DNA of 64,000 bases from JAJPKK01 sp035311445 (lineage in GTDB: Bacteria; Pseudomonadota; Alphaproteobacteria; Rhizobiales; Xanthobacteraceae): the NCBI GenBank assembly GCA_035311445.1, contig DATGCX010000276.1, forward strand, positions 14,482 to 78,481, read 5' to 3'. The translations under genes were made by a program, and so were the position numbers. Positions 49,049 to 57,015 of the stretch are shown here, piece by piece (position 1 is the stretch's first letter; every line of letters starts with the position of its first letter). The notes beneath the pieces were generated by a model that did not search any database, was not told the DNA's origin, and was given only the letters and a program-made list of their open reading frames with translations.

Positions 49049-49816
49049 ATGTCGATAACAGCGCTGATCGCCGCATGGGCAAAGCTTGGAGCCGTGGGCG
49101 CCATGGTGGCGGTGGCCGGCGTCGCCAATGCCGCCGAAATCAAGGTGATCGGCTCGCCCGGGACCAGGGAGCCTTACACGCTTCTGGTGCCGGGTTTCGA
49201 GAAGGCGACCGGACACAAGGTGACGACGACCTGGGGCGGGGTCACCGCGGTCGCAAAGCGCGTCGCCGATGGTGAGGTGGCCGATGTTGTCATGCTGCCT
49301 GCGGCGCAGATCGACGACCTCATTAGGCTTGGCAAGCTCGTCGCTGAAACGCGCGTCAATGTGGCAACCTCCGGCGTCGGGGTGGCGATCCGTGCCGGCG
49401 CGCCGAAAATCGACGCCAGCTCGTCGGAAGGCATCCGCAAGGCGCTGCTCGCAGCCAAGACGATTGCGTATTCGGCGGGGCCGAGCGGTGTCCACATGGA
49501 GCGCCTTATCGCGAAGTGGGGCTTGACCGATCAGCTCAAGGCGAAGATCGTTCCGCCGATCCCGAATGTGCCGATCGGCGAGGTGGTGGTGCGCGGCGAT
49601 GCCGAGATCGGCTTCCAGCAGGTCAGCGAGCTGCTGCCCGTCAAGGGCATCGACTATCTCGGACCGTTGCCGGCCGACATCCAGGAGATCACCGTATTCT
49701 CTGCCGCGGTTCACAAGGCCGCGGGGCCGACCGACGCCGCCCGGGCGTTGCTGAAATATCTCACCGCCCCCGAGGCGGCGCCGATAATCCGCAAGACCGG
49801 CATGGAGCCGGGTTGA
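49049..49816 (+). CDS. ModA-like periplasmic substrate-binding protein
   Basis: The 255-residue protein has a signal peptide (residues 1-29, ending ANAAE) and a type II periplasmic binding fold like ModA: IKVIGSPGTREPYTLLVPGF, VADVVMLPAAQIDDLIRLGK, YSAGPSGVHMERLIAKWGL and AEIGFQQVSELLPVKGIDYL. The lack of permease or ATPase genes suggests an orphan receptor, a group that is often not specific for molybdate. GGGAGGAAGG precedes the ATG at 49049. Confidence 0.85.
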   Translation: MSITALIAAWAKLGAVGAMVAVAGVANAAEIKVIGSPGTREPYTLLVPGFEKATGHKVTTTWGGVTAVAKRVADGEVADVVMLPAAQIDDLIRLGKLVAETRVNVATSGVGVAIRAGAPKIDASSSEGIRKALLAAKTIAYSAGPSGVHMERLIAKWGLTDQLKAKIVPPIPNVPIGEVVVRGDAEIGFQQVSELLPVKGIDYLGPLPADIQEITVFSAAVHKAAGPTDAARALLKYLTAPEAAPIIRKTGMEPG

Positions 49817-49872
49817 GGGTGCTCTGGACTCGTCTCGCTGGACATATTACTGGTTATGACCGGAGACACCGA

Positions 49873-50175
49873 ATGAGCAACACGTCCCAGAAGCGCGCTA
49901 TCAAAAATTATCGGAATCGCTTGAGGAAGCGCGGGATGGCGCGCTTCGAAGTTCTCGGCCTCGACGCGGACCGGGACCTCATTCGCTCGCTTGCCCGACG
50001 CTTGGCAGAAGGTGGGCCAGGGGCCGCACGACTCCGGGCTACCGTCAACGAGACAATGGCGGGGCAACCGCCCAGAAAGGGAGGCATTCTTGAGGCACTC
50101 CGGCGATCGCCTCTCGTCGGCACCGATCTTGACCTGAGACGGCCCCGTGAAGAGGGACGCAAGGTCGAGCTGTGA
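49873..50175 (+). CDS. Antitoxin of third VapBC-type locus
   Basis: A 100-residue basic protein with KRAIKNYRNRLRKRGMARFE and the C-terminal VGTDLDLRRPREEGRKVEL. The N-terminus looks DNA-binding (ribbon-helix-helix-like) and the tail fits a PIN-toxin binder. The stop overlaps the toxin GTG by 4 bp. An imperfect palindrome around 49844-49865 (GGACATATTAC-T-GGTTATGACC) may be its operator. Confidence 0.75.
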   Translation: MSNTSQKRAIKNYRNRLRKRGMARFEVLGLDADRDLIRSLARRLAEGGPGAARLRATVNETMAGQPPRKGGILEALRRSPLVGTDLDLRRPREEGRKVEL

Positions 50176-50603
50176 CGCGTTATCTCCTCGACACAAACAT
50201 CATCAGCAACGTCATCAAGCCGAGCCCATCGGAATCGCTGGTCGCTTGGATGGCCGAGCAGCCGAACGAAGATCTTTTCATCGCATCACTTACCCTCGCT
50301 GAAATCCGGCGGGGTGTGCTTGAGAAACCCACGGGGAAGAAGCGCGACCAACTTGAAGCGTGGTTTGCGGGGCCAGAGGGACCCCAGGCGCTGTTCTCTG
50401 GCCGCGTGCTTCCATTCGACGAAAAAGCCGGCCTCGTCTGGGCTCGGCTGATGGCAGAGGGCAAAATGAAAGGGCGTTTGCGTAGCGCCCTCGACATGAT
50501 CATCGCTGCAACCGCCGAAGCAAACGACTGCACCGTAGTTACGAACAATGAGAAAGACTTTGCAGGGATTTCAGTTCTAAACCCATTGCGGAACACAACC
50601 TAA
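50172..50603 (+). CDS. vapC: PIN-domain toxin, VapC/FitB type
   Basis: The 143-residue RNase starts at GTG in the overlap GTGA with the antitoxin. Catalytic acidic residues are in RYLLDTNIISNVIKPS (D7), IASLTLAEIRRGVL (Glu), SALDMIIAATAEAN (Asp) and TNNEKDFAGI (Asp). The set is complete, so the locus is probably functional. Confidence 0.9.
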   Translation: MTRYLLDTNIISNVIKPSPSESLVAWMAEQPNEDLFIASLTLAEIRRGVLEKPTGKKRDQLEAWFAGPEGPQALFSGRVLPFDEKAGLVWARLMAEGKMKGRLRSALDMIIAATAEANDCTVVTNNEKDFAGISVLNPLRNTT

Positions 50604-50620
50604 GTCTCGCACCTGGCTAT

Positions 50621-51475
50621 TCAGGCCTTCTTTTCGTACTCATCCGGCCGTCCCCGGAACCCCAGCGCCAGCACGTAGAGCTCCGCCGAATCGCTCCGGC
50701 TCGCGGCCGGCTTGACGTGTTTGACAGTGGCAAAATCGCGTTTCAGGCCGGCCAGCAATTCGCCCTCGGTGCCGCCCTGCAGCACCTTGCACAGAAACGT
50801 TCCGCCCGGGCGCAACACGTCGCGCGCGAACATCGCGGCAGCCTCGGCGAGCGCCATGATCTTGAGGTGATCGGTTTTGCGATGGCCGGTGGCGTTCGCT
50901 GCCATATCGGACAGCACCACGTCCGCCAGCGCGCCGAGCAGAGCCTTGAGGCGGTCCGGCGCGGCCGTGTCAAGAAAATCGAGATGGAGAAATTCGACAC
51001 CGGGAATTGCCGGCATGTCGATGAGGTCGATGGCGACGACGCGTCCACTTACCGACGCGGGCTTACGCCCAGAACGTTCAGCAAACTCCTCCCCTCCCCC
51101 TTGTGGGGAGGGGTCGGGGGTGGGGGTCGGGCCGCCGGGCGCCGTCGCGCCAAACTGGCTCGACCCCCCACCCCGTCCCTCCCCAACAAGGGGGGAGGGA
51201 GTAGCCTCCACGCGCTGCGCCGCGATCTGACTCCAGCCGCCCGGTGCAGCGCCGAGGTCCACCACCTTGGCGCCGGGCTTGAACAGGCGAAACTTGTCGT
51301 CGATCTCGGCGAGCTTGAAGGCCGCGCGGGACCGCAACCCCTCCCGTTTGGCGCGTGCCACATAGGGATCATTGAGCTGACGTTCCAGCCATCGCTTGGA
51401 GGCGGACGTGCGGCCCTTCTGGCTGCGCAGCCGCACCTTGAGATCGCGGCTGCCGCGACCGGATTTAGCGCTCAT
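50621..51475 (-). CDS. rlmE: 23S rRNA (uridine-2'-O)-methyltransferase with in-frame palindromic insert
   Basis: RlmE (FtsJ/RrmJ) methylates U2552 of 23S rRNA. The 284-residue protein has the K-D-K-E tetrad: the Lys in SRAAFKLAEIDDKF, the Asp in VVLSDMAANATGHRKTDH, the Lys in GGTFLCKVLQGG and the Glu in SDSAELYVLALGF. The SAM motif is VVDLGAAPGGWSQIAA. Between this motif and VVAIDLIDMPAIPGVE lies an extra stretch of about 45 residues (TPSPLVGEGRGGG ... PDPSPQGGGEEF) encoded by a palindromic element. Normal RlmE has about 210-240 residues. Its ATG overlaps the ppx stop (ATGA). Confidence 0.9.
   Translation of the reverse strand: MSAKSGRGSRDLKVRLRSQKGRTSASKRWLERQLNDPYVARAKREGLRSRAAFKLAEIDDKFRLFKPGAKVVDLGAAPGGWSQIAAQRVEATPSPLVGEGRGGGSSQFGATAPGGPTPTPDPSPQGGGEEFAERSGRKPASVSGRVVAIDLIDMPAIPGVEFLHLDFLDTAAPDRLKALLGALADVVLSDMAANATGHRKTDHLKIMALAEAAAMFARDVLRPGGTFLCKVLQGGTEGELLAGLKRDFATVKHVKPAASRSDSAELYVLALGFRGRPDEYEKKA
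51086..51204. repeat. C/G-rich palindromic element, copy G, inside rlmE
   Basis: CTCCTCCCCTCCCCCTTGTG and CCAACAAGGGGGGAGGGAGT form the outer stem and GGGGTCGGGGGTGGGGGTC/GACCCCCCACCCCG the inner one. It is the same family as copies B and D. The inserted length (about 120 bp) keeps the rlmE frame open and encodes a Gly/Pro/Ser-rich loop. Confidence 0.85.
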
Positions 51476-52587
51476 ACAGGCCCGGCGGGGTGAGACCACA
51501 CACCGTCCTCGCGCATCAGCTTCACCAGCATCCCCTCCCGCAAGCCGCGGTCAGCGACGCGCAGCCGCGGACACGGGAAGGCTCGGCGGATCGCTTCCAG
51601 GATGGCGCAGCCGGCGAGCACCAGGTCGGCGCGCTCGGAGCCGATGCAGGCATTGGCGACGCGCTGTTCGTACGTCATGCCGATCAACTCCTCGATCACC
51701 CGCGTGATTTCGGATTCTGCGAGCCAGCAGCCGTCGACGCGGCGGCGGTCATAGCGCGGCAGGCGCAGATGGATGCCGGCGATGGTGGTGACGGTCCCCG
51801 AGGTGCCGAGCATATGCACGCCGTCGAGGTCGCCGCCATACACCGCGGTGAATGGAGCGACGTGCCCCGCCACTTCCGCCACCATGGCCTCAAACAGTGC
51901 GCGGTCGACCCGCACGCCGCCATGACGCTCTGCGAGCGTAACGACGCCGACGGGTAGCGATACCCAGCTGCGCATCACCGGCCGCGGCGGTCCGCGTGCG
52001 ACCGACTCCGATTGCGCAAGCGACACCAGTTCCGATGAGCCGCCGCCGATGTCGAACAGCAGCACGCCGCGCGCCTGCGGATCGATCAGCGGCGTGCAGC
52101 CGGTGGCGGCGAGGTCGGCCTCGGTCTCCCGATCTACGATTTCCAGCTCGATGCCGACCTGTTCGCGGATCGTATCCAGGAATTCGGCCCCGTTGACGGC
52201 GGCCCGGCAGGCTTCGGTGGCGATCAGGCGCGCGCGAGTGACGCCACGATTAACCATCTTGTCCCGGCACACGCCGAGCGCCGCGACCGCGCGGGCGATC
52301 GCCGCCTCGGACAGCCTGCCGGTGGCCGACACGCCTTCGCCGAGCCGAATGATGCGGGAGAACGCATCGATGACGCGAAACCCGTCGCCCGACGGCCGCG
52401 CGATCAGGAGGCGACAGTTGTTGGTGCCGAGATCGAGAGCCGCATAGGTGGCGCGCCCGGGCGCACCCCAATCGGGCGCCCGCCGATGACGGAAGTAGTG
52501 GCCGCGACCCCGGTGGGCACGGCTATCGGCATGCTGCCGATATGGCGCGGGGTCGAGGCCGCCGGTCGCCCGGCCCTCGTCGTCCAT
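51472..52587 (-). CDS. ppx: Ppx/GppA-family exopolyphosphatase
   Basis: The 371-residue protein hydrolyses polyphosphate or pppGpp. Actin-like ATPase motifs are visible: YAALDLGTNNCRLLIARP (phosphate 1), ETEADLAATG, VLLFDIGGGSSELVSL (phosphate 2) and LGTSGTVTTIAGIHL. I chose the ATG at 52587 because the frame upstream is not domain-like; even so about 45 residues of basic, low-complexity leader precede the first strand. It is translationally coupled to rlmE downstream, a frequent pairing in alphaproteobacteria. Confidence 0.92.
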   Translation of the reverse strand: MDDEGRATGGLDPAPYRQHADSRAHRGRGHYFRHRRAPDWGAPGRATYAALDLGTNNCRLLIARPSGDGFRVIDAFSRIIRLGEGVSATGRLSEAAIARAVAALGVCRDKMVNRGVTRARLIATEACRAAVNGAEFLDTIREQVGIELEIVDRETEADLAATGCTPLIDPQARGVLLFDIGGGSSELVSLAQSESVARGPPRPVMRSWVSLPVGVVTLAERHGGVRVDRALFEAMVAEVAGHVAPFTAVYGGDLDGVHMLGTSGTVTTIAGIHLRLPRYDRRRVDGCWLAESEITRVIEELIGMTYEQRVANACIGSERADLVLAGCAILEAIRRAFPCPRLRVADRGLREGMLVKLMREDGVWSHPAGPV

Positions 52588-52713
52588 CGAATGCCTCTCC
52601 GCCGCGCCAACGTCTGCTCCCGGCAACTGGCAAGCGGCCCGTGTTCGTCAAATCGGGCGGAGTGTACCAGCCTGGGGGGCGGTCGCAAGGAGGTTCAAGA
52701 CGACGCAGTGGCG

Positions 52714-53844
52714 CTATGCCGGGTCCAGCAGGATGCAGTGAGCTGGATCGGCAGACAAATAAGCCTCGCGCCCCTCCGCGACAGGTTCTTGCGCGATGCA
52801 TCTCAAGACCAGTTCGCGGTCGCCCCAGGCGACGTGGATCTGGGTGAAATCGCCCTCGAAGACGCAACGGCGAACCCGCACCGGCCACACATTTCGTGTG
52901 CCCGCAGCATCCATCGGGGGCGAGAAGCTCAGTCGCAAGTGCACCCTGCGCACAGAGAACACCGGTGCAGCTCCCACGGCGCGGCCATGCGCCTTCCCGT
53001 ACACCAGGTGGCCCGATGGCGTTTCGAGCGCGATCAGACCGTCGCAGGCGAGGTCGGGCTGCAATTTCCCGTGGATCAGATTCGACGACCCTATGAAATC
53101 CGCCACGAAAGCGTTGCGCGGCAGATTGTAGATTTCGGCAGGCGATCCGGTTTGCTCGATGTGCCCGTCGCGCATGACGATGATCCGGTCCGACATCGCC
53201 AACGCCTCTTCAAGGTCGTGGGTCACGTAGACCGAGGTGATGCCTAGGCGGTGTTGCAACTCGCGCAGTTCGATGCGCATGTCGGCGCGCAGCTTGGCAT
53301 CGAGGTTGGAGAGCGGCTCGTCGAACAGCAGGACCGACGGGGAGAACACACATGCGCGCGCCAGGGCGACGCGCTGCTGTTGCCCGCCGGAGAGCTGCGA
53401 CGCCTGACGCGCTTCGAAGGCGCCCATCTGCACGAGATCGAGCGCCCGGCGAACTTTGTCCCGGATCTCGTGCGGGTTCTGCCGGCGAACCCGGAGCCCG
53501 TAGGCGACATTGTCGTACACCGTCATATGGGGCCAGATCGCATAGGACTGGAACACCATCGAAAGTCCGCGCTTTTCTGCCGGCACGTTGATGCGCTCTG
53601 CGGCCGCGTAGACGCATTTGCCGCCGATGCGGATCGTGCCCGCGGTCGGCCGTTCGAGACCCGCGATGGCGCGCAGCGTTGTGGTCTTGCCACATCCCGA
53701 GGGGCCGAGCAGGGTCAGCTGCTCTCCGGGCCGCACCTCGAAGGTTACACCCGCGACCGCAGTCACGCTGCCGTAGCGCACCTCCAGGTTCTCGACCTCG
53801 ATATGGGGGCGAGTGGCCGCAGGGATACGCTCTGCATCGACCAT
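52714..53844 (-). CDS. ABC transporter ATPase, FbpC/PotA type
   Basis: The 376-residue ATPase carries Walker A LLGPSGCGKTTTLRAIAG, Q-loop MVFQSYAIWPHMTVYDNV, signature ASQLSGGQQQRVALARA, Walker B SVLLFDEPLSNLDAK and the switch VYVTHDLEEALAMSD. A C-terminal TOBE-like regulatory region of about 110 residues follows. It energises the permease encoded 1 bp upstream in the same operon. Fe3+ is the likely substrate class, with polyamines or 2-aminoethylphosphonate as alternatives. Confidence 0.92.
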   Translation of the reverse strand: MVDAERIPAATRPHIEVENLEVRYGSVTAVAGVTFEVRPGEQLTLLGPSGCGKTTTLRAIAGLERPTAGTIRIGGKCVYAAAERINVPAEKRGLSMVFQSYAIWPHMTVYDNVAYGLRVRRQNPHEIRDKVRRALDLVQMGAFEARQASQLSGGQQQRVALARACVFSPSVLLFDEPLSNLDAKLRADMRIELRELQHRLGITSVYVTHDLEEALAMSDRIIVMRDGHIEQTGSPAEIYNLPRNAFVADFIGSSNLIHGKLQPDLACDGLIALETPSGHLVYGKAHGRAVGAAPVFSVRRVHLRLSFSPPMDAAGTRNVWPVRVRRCVFEGDFTQIHVAWGDRELVLRCIAQEPVAEGREAYLSADPAHCILLDPA

Positions 53845-53845
53845 C

Positions 53846-55546
53846 CTATTCGCCCCCGGGATGAACAGTTCGCCTTGTCACCGACAGAAACACCGCCATC
53901 GCCAAAGCGACCACCAGCGTCTGGATCAGCGCCATCGCGGCGGTCAGTTCGGCGCTCGTGGCAAACCACGACTCCACGATCGCGGGGGTGATCACCTTGG
54001 AATTCGGGCCCATCAGCAGGATCGAGGCGCCGAGCTCACGCACGCTGGCGATGAAAAGCAGAAGCCATGCCGCGACCAGGCCCGGCCGCAGCAACGGCAT
54101 GGTCACCGTATGAATGCGATAAAACCACGCCGCACCGCACATCTGCGCGCACTCCTCAAGGCTCTTGTCGATCTGCAACATGACACCCGAAATGGCGCGG
54201 ACGCCGAGAGGGAGAAAGACCGTCAGATAGGCGATCAGCAACACCCAGAGCGTGCCATAGATCGGGACCGGGGACACCAGCCACGCCCACATCATGCCGA
54301 AGGCGAACACCAGCCGGGGCACCGCCTGTGGAAACATCACGATATACTCAATGACGAAGCTGCCGCGGACCCGCGATCGATAGATGATCCAGGAGAGCAA
54401 CCCCATCACCGCGACCCCGATGGTCGCCGTCGCGACCCCGAGGACGAAGCTGTTGGCAAGCGCGGACCGCACCGCATTCAAAGTCAACGCGGTACGATAG
54501 TTGTCGAGAGTCCAGTTGCCCGTCGCCGGAAAGGCGACCGCGATCCGTTGCAGCGAAGCGTAGGCCAAAGTCGCGAGCGGCAAAGCCACCGACAGGAACA
54601 CATAGAAGGCACAGACTCCGAGCAGCGCCCACCGCAGCCGGCCCACTTCCATCACCCGCGGCCTGAATGCCCTCCCGGTGATCGTGACGTAACTGCGTCC
54701 GGCAATCACCAGGCGATACAGGTAAAGCATCACGAACATCACGGCGAACAGCGACACTCCCATGGCGGCCGCCAGCGGCAGGCGCGGCGGATACTGTGAG
54801 ACGAACTGATAGATCGCAGTGGTGACAACGTAGAAGCGGTTGGGCATGCCGAGAACCAAAGCGGCGGAGAATGAGCCCAGCATTTCGGCGAATACGAAGA
54901 TCGCGGCGCCCAGCACGCCGGGTGCGACCAGCGGCAGCGTGACCTTGAGCATTGTGCGCAAACGGCTCGCACCCGTCATCTGCGAAGCCTCTTCGAGCGC
55001 CGGGTCCATCGACTTCATGACCGCGCCGATCATGACGAACGCGACCGAGCCCTCAAACAACGCCATGACCCAGGCAATACCGAGCGGCGTCGCCATGTCG
55101 ATCAAATGATCCTCGCCGCCGAGCGCACGCCACACCTGATTGATAAAGCCGCTCTCCGGCGTACCGAGAAGGCTCCAGGCAAACGCGCCGAGCAGCGGCG
55201 TGACATAATACGGGATCGCCATCAGCTGCTCGAAAGTCCGCCGCCCCGGCACATCGGTGCGCGACAGTATCCAGGCCATAACGAAGCCGAACACCATCGC
55301 CATCACGGTCGCCGCCAGCGACACCAGCACCGTGTTGAGGAGAATCTGGGAGTACTGCAACAGGTTCGCGTAGTTGTCGAACCCATAGGCAGTGGGAGGC
55401 CTTGCCTCCGGGTCGCCGACATCGAGCGAGGCCTGGAGCAGAAAGAAGACCGGGTAGAGCACCAGGATGGCGGCAAACGCCGCCACCGCAACGCCCACCA
55501 CCGTCTGTCCGGACAGGAACGACCACCGCGGTTGTAAGCCTTCCAT
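53846..55546 (-). CDS. Fused two-domain ABC permease, FbpB type
   Basis: The 566-residue membrane protein holds two permease halves, about residues 1-270 and 285-566. Each contains an EAA loop that contacts the ATPase: DPALEEASQMTGASRLRTML and DKSLEECAQMCGAAWFYRIH. About 12 membrane helices can be counted. The fused layout is typical of ferric-ion (FbpB/SfuB) and related transporters. The start is the ATG at 55546 (MEGLQPRWSFLSG). The gene lies 34 bp after the binding-protein gene and 1 bp before the ATPase gene. Confidence 0.9.
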   Translation of the reverse strand: MEGLQPRWSFLSGQTVVGVAVAAFAAILVLYPVFFLLQASLDVGDPEARPPTAYGFDNYANLLQYSQILLNTVLVSLAATVMAMVFGFVMAWILSRTDVPGRRTFEQLMAIPYYVTPLLGAFAWSLLGTPESGFINQVWRALGGEDHLIDMATPLGIAWVMALFEGSVAFVMIGAVMKSMDPALEEASQMTGASRLRTMLKVTLPLVAPGVLGAAIFVFAEMLGSFSAALVLGMPNRFYVVTTAIYQFVSQYPPRLPLAAAMGVSLFAVMFVMLYLYRLVIAGRSYVTITGRAFRPRVMEVGRLRWALLGVCAFYVFLSVALPLATLAYASLQRIAVAFPATGNWTLDNYRTALTLNAVRSALANSFVLGVATATIGVAVMGLLSWIIYRSRVRGSFVIEYIVMFPQAVPRLVFAFGMMWAWLVSPVPIYGTLWVLLIAYLTVFLPLGVRAISGVMLQIDKSLEECAQMCGAAWFYRIHTVTMPLLRPGLVAAWLLLFIASVRELGASILLMGPNSKVITPAIVESWFATSAELTAAMALIQTLVVALAMAVFLSVTRRTVHPGGE

Positions 55547-55580
55547 GGCGGCGTTCCGGCCGAGCGAGTGACGCAGGCCC

Positions 55581-56690
55581 TTACAGGCCGAGCATCGCGT
55601 TCCACTCTTTGTTGTACGTATTCTGGCTCGCCATGTAGTCGGTAAAGTCGGTCGGGAACAGCAGCTTGAAGTCACGCAACCGCTTGCCGGTGGCCATCGG
55701 CGGTGCGTCCGAACGCAGCGAGCCGTAGATGAGGTTCGGATTGCTCTGATAGAATGCCTGCCCGCGGTTTGACATCGCCCAGTCGATGAACAGCCGCGCC
55801 GCCTGTGGATGCGGCGCCTTGTCGAGCACGCCGACCACGAGCGGCGTCGCTGGCAATCCGTCCTCCGGAGCCACGAAATCCACCTCGGCGCCCTTGTCCC
55901 GATAGAGGATGTAGGCCGCATATTCGGCGAGCGCGCAGACTTTATCGTCACCCTTGGCGAGGCGATCGAACAGCTGCACGCGGGAATCGAACGCGCGCGG
56001 GCGCTGCTTGGCGAACTCCTTCCAGTAGTCGGGGCCGTACAGCTTGGTGAAGGTGTACCACTGCACGAATTGCAAGCCCGATGCTGAGATCTTGCAGCTC
56101 ATCGCATTGCGCCAGCGCGGATTAAGCAGGTCCTTCCAGGTCTTTGGAGCTTCCTCGGCCTTAACCTTGACGCGGTTGTAGGCGATGCCGGCGAAGGTCA
56201 CGCCGGTCCAGAAGAAGTAGCCCACCGGGGTGCTGAGATACTCGCCCTTGTAGGCGGCGGCCTCGGGAGACACATAGCGCTCGTAGCCACCCTTTTTCTG
56301 GAAATCGAGGGCGGGGGCGAGATCCGAAAACTGGATTACGTCGACGTCGAAGCGCCCGGCCGAGCGCTCAGAGAGTATCTTGTTATAGAGCGCGCCGGTC
56401 TGGGCCCGCACATAGCTGGTCTTGATCTTCGGGAAGGCGGCGCGGAAGCCATCCATGATGGCGGCGGTGCCGGCTTCGTTTTCATGGCAGTAGAAGACGA
56501 GCTGCCCCTCCTGCTCCGCTTTAGCGACGTCCGCATAGGTGGAAAAGTCCAAAACCTTGGTGGGTGGCTTGCCGGTGGCTTGCGCCAGCGCACGGCGCGC
56601 CGCCGCACCGCCCATCGACACGGCCGTGAGCGCGGCGCCGGCCTTGAGCAAATTGCGGCGCGTCGATCCAATCGTTGTGAAGCCGGACAT
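55581..56690 (-). CDS. Tat-exported substrate-binding protein, Fe3+-type ABC transporter
   Basis: The 369-residue binding protein has a twin-arginine signal (STRRNLLKAGAALTAVSMGG) and a type II periplasmic binding fold: GQLVFYCHENEAGTAAIMDG, DVDVIQFSDLAPALDF, GVTFAGIAYNRVKVK and a C-terminal LFIDWAMSNRGQAFYQ. It captures the ligand for the permease and ATPase downstream. The family covers ferric iron, thiamine and phosphonate binders; the ligand is not certain here. Confidence 0.88.
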   Translation of the reverse strand: MSGFTTIGSTRRNLLKAGAALTAVSMGGAAARRALAQATGKPPTKVLDFSTYADVAKAEQEGQLVFYCHENEAGTAAIMDGFRAAFPKIKTSYVRAQTGALYNKILSERSAGRFDVDVIQFSDLAPALDFQKKGGYERYVSPEAAAYKGEYLSTPVGYFFWTGVTFAGIAYNRVKVKAEEAPKTWKDLLNPRWRNAMSCKISASGLQFVQWYTFTKLYGPDYWKEFAKQRPRAFDSRVQLFDRLAKGDDKVCALAEYAAYILYRDKGAEVDFVAPEDGLPATPLVVGVLDKAPHPQAARLFIDWAMSNRGQAFYQSNPNLIYGSLRSDAPPMATGKRLRDFKLLFPTDFTDYMASQNTYNKEWNAMLGL

Positions 56691-57015
56691 CCAGTTCCTC
56701 CCACGTGATCAGTTTTGCGCCGAACGCCGGCGTGTTCGCAAAACGGTCCCACCTCCAGCCGCCCGGTGCAAGCAGTCACGGGGCCGCAGCGTTGCCTGGG
56801 ATGATGCAGCAAGCGCGGTTACGCGGCGTCTTTGACGCGCCACGGCCCAATTCGAGAACGGCTTTGCCTTATTGCACGACAGGACCGCGCGCGAAATCGC
56901 GCGCGGTCCTGCATCTGGCTACGCACATAGCTCGTATCCTTCCCTCCCGCTTGTGCGGCGCATCCCGCTCCACTATCTCGATGGCTTCCGCCACCCCGGT
57001 TTTCAGCGAATTATC
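56691..57015. other. Divergent spacer, ABC operon versus CoxL-like gene
   Basis: These 325 bp hold promoters for both directions in all likelihood, and a strong hairpin at 56881-56910. I found no gene and no clear -35/-10 pair. Confidence 0.45.
56881..56910. repeat. 14-bp perfect inverted repeat
   Basis: AGGACCGCGCGCGA and its complement are separated by two bases. It lies 105 bp before the CoxL-like ATG. It could be a terminator-like or regulatory hairpin, but there is no T-run. Confidence 0.5.
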
